Part shown: in pieces, positions 57,061 through 64,000 of the stretch
Position numbering within the stretch: the stretch's first letter is position 1
Layout: each line of letters opens with the position of its first letter
Assembly: GCA_963457665.1 (NCBI GenBank)
Contig: OY735237.1
Span: 7,090,297-7,154,296, forward strand
DNA: 64,000 nucleotides
From: Thysanoteuthis rhombus
Lineage: Eukaryota > Mollusca > Cephalopoda > Oegopsida > Thysanoteuthidae
Direction: 5' to 3'
The notes under the pieces: model-generated
The model's database searches: none
What the model saw: only the letters and a program-made list of their open reading frames with translations
What the model was told of the DNA's origin: nothing
Position numbers and translations under genes: made by a program

Positions 57061-57634
57061 ACGTGGTGAGATAAGGTCCCTAAACTGCTCATATCTTACT
57101 CTAAACAAAAAACAATAACGAAACAAAAAAAGCAAACAACCTTGAAAAACACTCATAGATAATTTTTCTGATCACATCAATGATTTTTAGAAGTAGCGTA
57201 AAAAAATATTTAACTGAAGATATCTTTTCCAATGTGGTTACATACTTTATCCTTCACGGATCAAATGTGGAATCAGGATCCCAGAATCAATTCAAGTAAG
57301 AAGCGCAAATTTTCAGATTACATCATGATCAGAATTCGGATTATTAATCTGTACCTTACATAAATGAACCACCGCAGCCCGTGCGTGAACCATAACTGAT
57401 TATGTAAAAAATATCTTTTAACTAAAACTATCTAAAAAAAAAAAATGTTCTATTTAAAGTTATCTAAAAAATGTCTGCACAAGATTTGGGCATTGTTGGT
57501 CCCAAATGCTATCATAGAATCCCCCCCCCCCGCAACAAACAGGCAGACAAACTATTTTTAGATGATGCCTAACGATATGGTCATGCATTTTTTCAAGGTA
57601 ATAGCCAAAAAAATGTGACCAAGAGCGACCGGAC

Positions 57635-57650
57635 ACACACACACACACAC
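57635..57650. repeat. Short (CA)n
   Basis: Eight CA units. Confidence 0.8.
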
Positions 57651-58255
57651 GGACACTCAGGGAGAGAAAAATCTGTAGCCCACTTGGCTGGTCGGTTGGG
57701 TTGGCCATTTGTGGGGCTACAGGGTATGGATTGATAATTCTTTCAAATTCTGTAATACTATTTCTTTTATGTAGTTAAACGAATCTGGGTTCTACAAGTC
57801 AACCTTGTTTTGATTAATCTAAATTGAATGTTGAATATGGTGTTCAATGAAAGTAAATTTGGGGTCCAGATTCTACATTCAATCCGATTTCATTGACTGC
57901 AAATCAGAAAGATTGGTCACCCGATAAACTGTAGGCCCCTTAGTTCCCTGTTCTACCACTGAGCTTTGTCCACAAGTATTTGAGGGTGTACAATTATACA
58001 CATGTTTACATAAGAGAGAACACTCACGATGAAGGATCATAATGTTCTAAGATTGTATCAACTGCCATTTCAAATTATTCTGAGATTCCCATTGCATTAG
58101 TATTGATTACTGTTAACCTTCATAACCTTTTTATAAAAATTAAATTCCAGTCCAAGTCGTACAACGGAGTTGACTCCACCGTACCAAGAACAATCCTCAA
58201 ATATTTAAAATCTTTGTTCTTTGTCTGCCCGGTGACGTTAAACCAATCGGATATA

Positions 58256-58336
58256 TAAAAACAATTCCCCTACCGTAATTCGAAAACATAACCAAATGAT
58301 CAGTAGGTAGCTCTTTTACTGACTGAGCCAAACTGA
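58256..58336 (-). mobile_element. tRNA-like sequence
   Basis: The minus strand has GTTTGGCTCAGTCAGTAAAA (A box, then GAGC) and TTTTCGAATTACGG (weak B box). Confidence 0.4.
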
Positions 58337-59033
58337 AAAATCTTGCATATCTATTAAAATGTATTTTAGAAATATGCAAGGACTTATTTAATTCTATTGA
58401 ATAAATACATTCATATTAGAAAATATTTATCTATTACATAAGTTGCAGTAATCGTCTAAAATAGAAGTAGAATTTGACATCTGCTAGGCTTGTTTTAGTT
58501 TCTTTTAGAACAACTGGACACAAGCCGTCACTCTACAGCAGTGCCGATCATAAATACGGAGTGACGGCATGAGTTGAGTTGAGTTAAAACAGCTAATGAT
58601 GCGATGACGGTAAACAGTAATCAAAAGTAATACAATGGGTTACAATACTTCATTTAATTTCAAAAATAAATAAAAAAATAAACTGAGATTATACGAAATG
58701 TTCGTAAAAGCGCACACGTTTGGAAGAGGAATAAGTCTTTGAATTTTTTTTCCGATTGCCTGCCTCAATTTTCACAGCCATCTGATAGGCTAATACGCTT
58801 AGCTGTATTATCAGCAGCAACTAAATAGTTCTATTTTAAAGAGTTATTCCCTTCTCAAATGTTGCCTTTTTTAACGAGGACTCCGAATGTTATTGTTCCG
58901 CCACTCATTTTTAGAATCAACCATGGACGTTTTCAGTCTGCTTTGAAACTTTTGGTAAAATCTATAGAAGGTTTGTCAAATTTTGTAAGTACGATTGGGC
59001 AACGAAGTTTCCGTCTTATTCCATAATTCAAAG

Positions 59034-59394
59034 CAGTGGCTTTTGACCTTCTTCCAGATTGGCACTCCTACAAGATTTCAAAATCTATCTCGCACTTTTT
59101 AATCTTAAAGCCAAAAAATCAAATTAAAAACTAATTATATTTGGCAAATTTGATACTTAAAATACAGATAAAGATATGTTAAGATGTATCATAAGTCGAA
59201 ATTAAAAGTCTGTATTAAGATACTACTAATGAAACAATTTAATGTTGATTCTGGAAATGACGGAGAACGAACAAAAGTTGTTTACATCAGCAATAAAACG
59301 AAAAAAAGTTTGTTTGCTACCCTCTTTTTGCATCCCACCTGGGGTGTACGCATACCCAAGTAGTGGGTACTCCCCAGATTAAGAACCACTGATC
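59034..59394. mobile_element. Probable hAT-like MITE
   Basis: The right end (minus strand) CAGTGGTTCTTAATCTGGGG is a typical hAT-type terminus. The left end CAGTGGCTTTTGACCTTC is a weak partner. No flanking duplication was recognised. Confidence 0.4.
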
Positions 59395-59431
59395 CAGAGG
59401 CATTTCATTATAATTAATGTCTCAAAATATA

Positions 59432-59624
59432 GGATATCCCAAAAGTGAGATCCGATTTTTTTACTTGTAAGGGAAGTAACTTGCTTAATTTTAGTTTTGT
59501 TATTTTCTAAACATTAAACTCTATTGTTAATTTTTTACATTAGAATATTTGATAAACATGCAGGTAACGAGTTACTTCCCTTAGAACTATAAAATCAGGA
59601 CTTAGTTTTGGGACACCTTGTAGT
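59432..59624. mobile_element. 193-bp MITE with GGTGTCCCAAAA-type ends and inner AAGGGAAGTAACT arms
   Basis: The left end GGATATCCCAAAAGTGAGAT and the right end (complement) AGGTGTCCCAAAACTAAGTC are inverted. Just inside, AAGGGAAGTAACTTG and its complement GAGTTACTTCCCTT form a second inverted pair. Confidence 0.55.
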
Positions 59625-60369
59625 GTACGAATGTCCCAACCTTCGGTAACTAGTATTTTTCTTAGTCTGTTCATAAACAGGCGTCTTCAAGGAAATCTCA
59701 AAACTATGTGATCGAAATTCCTAGGTGTACATTCGCAAGGTAGATATTGCAGTGGTGAATTTGATATCTCGATAAAAAAAAATCTATTGCCTTCTAGGAA
59801 TGTGCGGTTTTGCATGGTTGGGAGCAAGGTCTTCAAGAAGGAGGTGCAACCGATGCATCGCATTGAGGCCCCGAAGAGTTAAGGTGACTAGAGCTGCTTA
59901 TGGGAACTTCTATGTCAAAACAATATGTACATTGATAGAATATCTCGATTCTGTTGTTTACCTGCGAGTTAAGATAGCATGGTATGCTGAAAGGTTTATA
60001 GATGAAAGAAGGGTGGCTGAAGAATAGGCTCGTTCGAGCAGTTTATGTGAAAGATGGGGCGGAAGCAGCTCTGAACCACCTAAAATAATTCCTCTCAGAG
60101 GCCCCGGTGAGGTGCATATGCATAAGAGAAAGTTTTGTGAATGCTTTCATGTAAGATAATTAAAATAACTATTAGAAAATAATTGAAAACAGAATATTGG
60201 CGCAATTTGACCAGCATCTCATCCAGGGAGAGATATCATAATCTGGAGCAATCGTAATTCTGTAGTCCTTTTCGAAATGTAGTTTCAGCTGACTGGCGAA
60301 GATATAAGTGAAGTATATGTTCTTCGAGGCCTTATGGCTTAGAAATTCGGGAAAGCACTGTCTGGATTT
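59625..60369. other. Unassigned intron DNA with one plus-strand ORF
   Basis: The ORF at 59800-60027 is Arg-rich without a domain I know. It may be mobile-element derived given the inverted repeat next to it. Confidence 0.35.
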
Positions 60370-61075
60370 AGGCCCAGGACCCTAACATAGGATCCGTTCT
60401 GTGATTGAGTCAAGTCAGCCTCAAGGTTCTCGTGGTATCAGTTGCAGGAACCAAGCAAATCCTTAGCAACGCCTGTGCACATGCGTGCAGAACCCCAATT
60501 GAACTTGACCTTCTGTCATATTTGCTGTCGTGGGAAAACGAACATATAAACAACTTTTTAGCTAAAACCAAAGCATGGCATCTCTTATCGGCTTAACATC
60601 AGATACCTCTCCGATGTTGTGTCAACAAAAGAAAACAATTTATTTTAAATGTAAAACGGTGTTATTTTTCTTGGCGTTAAGGACCCTGATCCACACCCTA
60701 GTCGATACGAGTCCATTCTTATATTTCAACGCGACAACGCAGTAAGTGTAAGAGTTAGAGTTAGGAACAAGTCTGCAATAACTGTGTTGATCTGTAAAAT
60801 ATCCTAGTCCACACATCGAGGACGTACCAGATATCAAGCTGATAAGAGCATCACTTTGCTCTTAGCTAAAAGGTCGAGTTTATTTATTTACATATCCACG
60901 ACAGCAAATGTGACACAAGGTTAGAACCCATGGTTAAGTTTTAGGTGGGGTCCTGCATGCAAACGTGCTGGCATAGGGTGCAAAAGACCAAAAATCTTCG
61001 ACTGATGTTATGAGAACATTGGGATAGGCTTGGTTTGGTCACAGGATGAACCCTGTGCGAGCTCTCAAGACCGAC
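60370..61075. repeat. Inverted repeat around the fibronectin-like ORF
   Basis: The left arm (about 60370-60540) and right arm (about 60890-61075) match in inverted order: CATATTTGCTGTCGTGG, GCATGCxxGxACCCC, AGGTTCTCGTGGTATCAGTT and GGATCCGTTCTGTGA blocks. Divergence is substantial. It lies in the first long intron of the membrane-protein gene. Confidence 0.45.
60640..60837 (-). CDS. Unassigned small ORF, fibronectin-III-like strand pattern, possible alternative exon
   Basis: The minus-strand frame contains YCRLVPNSNSYTYCVVALK followed by NGLVSTRVWIRVL. That resembles the F and G strands of a fibronectin type III or Ig-like domain. An acceptor-like ATATTTTACAG lies within it at about 60798. 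Using it, the frame would fit the phase-1 donor of the signal-peptide exon 430 bases upstream, giving a short secreted product ending at a TAA that overlaps an AATAAA. No phase-matched donor was seen that would lead on to the CUB exon. The ORF lies in the loop of a long inverted repeat (about 60370-61075), so it may instead belong to a mobile element. Confidence 0.25.
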   Translation of the reverse strand: MISGTSSMCGLGYFTDQHSYCRLVPNSNSYTYCVVALKYKNGLVSTRVWIRVLNAKKNNTVLHLK

Positions 61076-61229
61076 CCTGAGAATGCTGGAATCAGGACAA
61101 ATCTCGGGCCATGTTAATCGAACTTCTCAGAACGAAGGCTTCAAAACACAGATACTAGACTGTAAGACCGAGAAGTCACATTTTGAACAGGACCACAGAA
61201 ATACGATTGTGCCGATAATTCTTACTTAC

Positions 61230-61353
61230 CACACAGAATGAGCATAGTCAGAAATAGAGGCAAGAACATCATCTTTGGGATGAAAGGTAAAAATTGAAGC
61301 TGCATTGCTTTTCCTCGAACACCTTCCCTTGCGTAATTCCTGACTTCACGAAG
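61230..61353 (-). CDS. Exon with start codon and signal peptide of the CUB-LDLa membrane protein
   Basis: This exon begins after a pyrimidine-rich acceptor (CCCTTTGTCTTTCAG) and ends at a strong donor (GTAAGTAAG at 61229-61221). The chosen ATG is at 61305-61303; the 48 bases before it in the exon would be 5' untranslated. Residues 1-25 have a short polar start, a lysine at 11 and a hydrophobic core rich in Leu, Phe and Met ending in Cys, as in a cleavable signal peptide. Two further in-frame ATGs (codons 12 and 13) could also start a shorter signal. The frame is open back to the acceptor, so an upstream coding start in an earlier exon cannot be excluded. The exon ends in phase 1 with the G of codon 26, and the CUB exon at 42772 supplies the next two bases. 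Confidence 0.75.
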
Positions 61354-61904
61354 CTGAAAGACAAAGGGAAATGTTTGTATCAGAAGAAGAATTTTACTAA
61401 CATGGGCGTTCACTGCTACTTTTCAAGAAGGTGTGGTTGTGCTAAATAACACCAGGCAACGTGATCTTTGTTCCTGATTAGTGAGTGTGATTTTCTGATC
61501 GCTAATGTGCAAAAAGTATAGAAAATGGCATGATTCCCTTCAAAGTTGGCTTTTGTGGTCGGTTGTTAATAACACTCGCATAATATTTCCATATTGCAAT
61601 ATTTTACAAGTATGAGAAATAATCGACTCATAGGAAGATTATTTGCTCTTCTTCATCAACTGCCTTCTCCTCCTCTTGCTACTACTTCAATAGATGGTGG
61701 ACGAATCGTTGAACTTATGGTTCTTGCTCTATTTGCTACCAGCTGTGTTAACATGGGATATCATGAGTAGGATATATTAAAAAATACATTCAAACTTTCA
61801 TTCACTTTAATGATTACATACATAGTGACAGCAAATCGTAGCTATAGAAAAGCATTCAAACAATCATCACAATTGTATTTTAGTGATGTGCAATGTGATT
61901 TTTG

Positions 61905-62245
61905 GTCTTGGGGAGTGAGTGATATTTTTTTCAGTTGCTTATGTGTAAAAAGTATAGAGAATGATTACAACCCCGACGACTTTCCCTTTGAACAAAGCTA
62001 GTGATATCCGTATGTAATTGTTTTTTCTTATTTTATGTGTTTAAAAATGTGCCAGTCCGTCCATGGGCCAATTGATATTAAGTAAATTTCAAATCACCAA
62101 TGTCCCGGGCTCAAAAAACGTAGTTTGGAGGTAATCACTGACATTTTCTATACTTTTTTTTTTAGACACAATTAATCAGAAAATGATACTAAGAACAAAG
62201 AAAGTAAAAATAAAATTGTATAGTGTAATATATTCTGCGATGCAG
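61905..62245 (+). repeat. Dispersed repeat, AAAAGTATAGAAAATG family, copy 2
   Basis: TTGCTTATGTGTAAAAAGTA, AAAAATGTGCCAGTCCGTCC and AAATCACCAATGTC match copy 1. A partial copy lies at 61475-61600. Confidence 0.45.
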
Positions 62246-62608
62246 GGGATATAAAGATATATCTGATGTATGTCGCCAGGTAAGGGATTAAGGAGTTCTT
62301 AAACCATGACTTTTTCTAGGCTATCACTATTCATAGTGATCCCTTGATCCCCGGTCTCTATGATTTCCCAACTTCCAAATCTCCTCACCCTTGGTAAAAA
62401 GGACTGATCCAGGGTTAGGGGACACATACTCTATTTGCCCCTCCCTCCGCCAGCCTCCATTACGATCAACAACACGGTTCGCGATCAAAAATTAATCCTA
62501 CCCGAAATTATACATTGGAATCAGCAGATTCTATGCGATCTCTAAGACTCCTTGTTTTTCTAGCCATTTATTAGATAAAACGGCCAAAACGTCTTCAATG
62601 AATGAACC

Positions 62609-62642
62609 TTGATGAGGGACTAGAGTCCGGAAATAAAAATTC
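62609..62642 (+). repeat. Hammerhead-like relic with GGAC-UAGA-GUCC stem
   Basis: UUGAUGA (core C changed to U), a stem GGAC/GUCC around UAGA, GGAAA and an AU-AAAA-AU hairpin ending in a possible AUU site lie in standard register without the extra A. The closing stem II pair is a G-G mismatch and stem I is not evident. Confidence 0.4.
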
Positions 62643-62645
62643 ACA

Positions 62646-64000
62646 TAATGAGAATCGCTTTGTTCGTCCTGATGCAAACAAACTTAAATTTAGAAGTACC
62701 AACAACGAAGCATCTTTTTTTTCCCTTCAAAATAGATTTTTGTGACTGAGATTAAAACGCAGATCGAAGAAAAAAAATCGGGTCGCCTTGCCTTGATTGA
62801 CAGGACGTATAAATATAGCAGCCAACAGACAGACAGTTGCCCCCATAACCAATTCTGATCAATCCCTGATCAATGCTGTTACTGTACAACATTAGATTCA
62901 CAAGTTAGAAACCATCAACCAAATCTGTCAAAATAGTGATTCTATCTCGCTAGTCATTTATGTTTATGTCAAGTGTACAGGCTGACCCAAATAGAGGTAG
63001 AGGGCTGAAAATTTAGTCATTCACACCTTACGTTGAGGAGAAACTTTTATTCATGAAATCTTGTTAAAAAATTTTTTTTAGCAATGTGTGTCAATTTACA
63101 ATGTAAGATTATGCTAAACTGGTCTCTTAGTTTGTATCTGACTGCGTTCACGTTTTATTTTAAAGTTTCAATTTTTTTTAAAATTCATACTTTTTAGTGA
63201 CCTGAGAGAAATAATTCATTAATTGATCAGTCCAAACAAGACATATCATCTAAAGGCGCTGCTTACGTGACGGTTTCTATTGACTGACTAACCACTCCTG
63301 TACGTCTTTCATTTTTTTTGGTATTGCAAATCCTGGACCGTCATTCTACGGTCGTTAATGAGCAACACAGATGAGAGATGTATGTGCCAGAGAGAATCAA
63401 CTTCCCCATTTCATAGTTATATGTCCACACTACAGATCGCAAGAAAAAATTGACTATTTACACGATATCTCAAAAAGTTCTCAACGAATAACAATATACT
63501 TGGAGATGACATATCATTCTCTTCCCGCTAGCTATGAGTAAAATAACGAAGGGTTAATTGAGTGACGTCAATTCGGGTGCTTGTCGCCTCTCCATCTATT
63601 CCACACATCTCATTCGGACCGAGTAAGTTGCAATGTGATCTGTGGAGCTTAAGCAGGAACGACTGAAGCAGCACTTACTTCAAAATGAACGTACCTCTCA
63701 AGAGACAACTTTCGTCAGCTACGACAGTTAGCAAGATTGGCAATTTGATAAGTGTGGCACAGTCTGATATTGCATACGATTAAATAACCACTTATACATT
63801 CTTTGTAGGACTGCTAGCAGTTTTTCCTGAAAAAAAACCCCCAAAAAACCAAACCCTAGATGTTGAGCTCAGATAAATCAAGATACTGCACAACCCCCAT
63901 CCAGATAAAACAACCCAAAAAGGCAATTTTAAGATGAATTATTTTTTGTCAAACTCCTGAGTGGATTTTTTTCGGACCTAACAAAAATGACAAGTTCAGA
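62646..64000. other. No gene seen; expected place of an upstream 5' exon
   Basis: The membrane-protein gene must have a promoter and an untranslated exon to the right of 61354, here or beyond the window. I could not pick one from sequence alone. Confidence 0.35.

Larger units (their letters stand above)
56401..59033. other. Intron DNA, little recognised
   Basis: Only the SINE-like fragments and the short CA run were identified. A-box-like AGCTCAGTGGTAGAAC at about 57955 lacks a B box. Confidence 0.4.
29089..61353 (-). other. Gene model: CUB-LDLa single-pass membrane protein (6 exons, last one tentative)
   Basis: Six minus-strand exons join without a frame break: 61353-61230, 42772-42541, 41023-40824, 38182-38018, 33590-33482 and, less surely, 29254-29089. 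The phases at the junctions are 1, 2, 1, 1 and 2, and each pair fits. From the ATG at 61305 the coding length is 948 bases, or 315 residues plus stop. The order is signal peptide (1-25), CUB domain (about 40-169), LDL-receptor class A repeat (177-214), transmembrane helix (about 231-255) and a basic cytoplasmic tail. This layout resembles LDLRAD2 and NETO-type membrane proteins, with the ectodomain outside the cell binding ligand or a partner receptor; orthology is not shown. Two introns are long (18.5 kb and 4.2 kb) and packed with repeats. The first coding exon begins at a splice acceptor, so an upstream untranslated exon should exist. The exon set is strong; the tail and any skipped exon are uncertain. 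Confidence 0.8.

Noticed and set aside
59800..60027. Arg-rich 75-codon ORF as a gene
   Set aside because: No recognised domain or splice context; next to a repeat with inverted arms.

Overview
The window looks like AT-rich nuclear DNA of an invertebrate animal. It holds GT-AG introns of several kb, long (TA)n, (TG)n and (GA)n microsatellites, tRNA-like and 5S-rRNA-like SINEs, LINE 3' ends and many small terminal-inverted-repeat elements. The recurring AAGGGAAGTAACT motif and the overall repeat style suggest a mollusc, perhaps a cephalopod. That assignment is inference from style, because no diagnostic marker gene is present.

The one gene I can support is on the minus strand. Five exons (61353-61230, 42772-42541, 41023-40824, 38182-38018, 33590-33482) have consensus-like acceptors and donors and matching intron phases (1, 2, 1, 1). 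They encode a signal peptide, a CUB domain, an LDL-receptor class A domain and a transmembrane segment. A phase-compatible last exon at 29254-29089, with an AATAAA 22 bases beyond its stop, would complete a 315-residue single-pass receptor-like protein of LDLRAD2/NETO-like layout. A 5' untranslated exon is implied to the right of 61354 but was not found. Almost everything else from 29 to 61 kb is intronic repeat.

Layout by region. 0-6 kb: an RTE-type LINE end, microsatellites, and a TA-flanked pogo-like element with nested insertions. 6-9 kb: a LINE relic, a minisatellite and 5S SINEs. 9.5-12 kb: a tRNA-like relic, an RTE LINE end and a palindromic hammerhead-like repeat. 14-18 kb: several MITEs, a 5S SINE dimer and a 42-bp minisatellite. 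19-29 kb: fold-back repeats, a 145-bp tandem duplication and a second LINE relic. 29-42.8 kb: exons 6 to 2 of the gene among SINEs, a 1.2-kb fold-back and CAGTGTTGCCA elements. 43-61 kb: hAT-like, mariner and LINE relics, long TA tracts and a modular array. 61.2 kb: the signal-peptide exon. 61.4-64 kb: unassigned.

The most interesting signal is a tRNA-derived SINE with copies at about 3.5, 38.6 and 50.35 kb. It has pol III A- and B-box-like sequences inside a conserved TCCAGT/ACTGGA stem, and a compact hammerhead ribozyme motif just before a TA-rich tail. The copy at 3573-3614 matches every invariant core position. Between the first two copies stem II differs by a compensatory base-pair change. 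Further hammerhead-like relics, some in inverted pairs, occur across the window, as expected for Penelope-like or retrozyme-like elements. A 5S-rRNA-headed SINE family with a shared body is the second notable repeat system.
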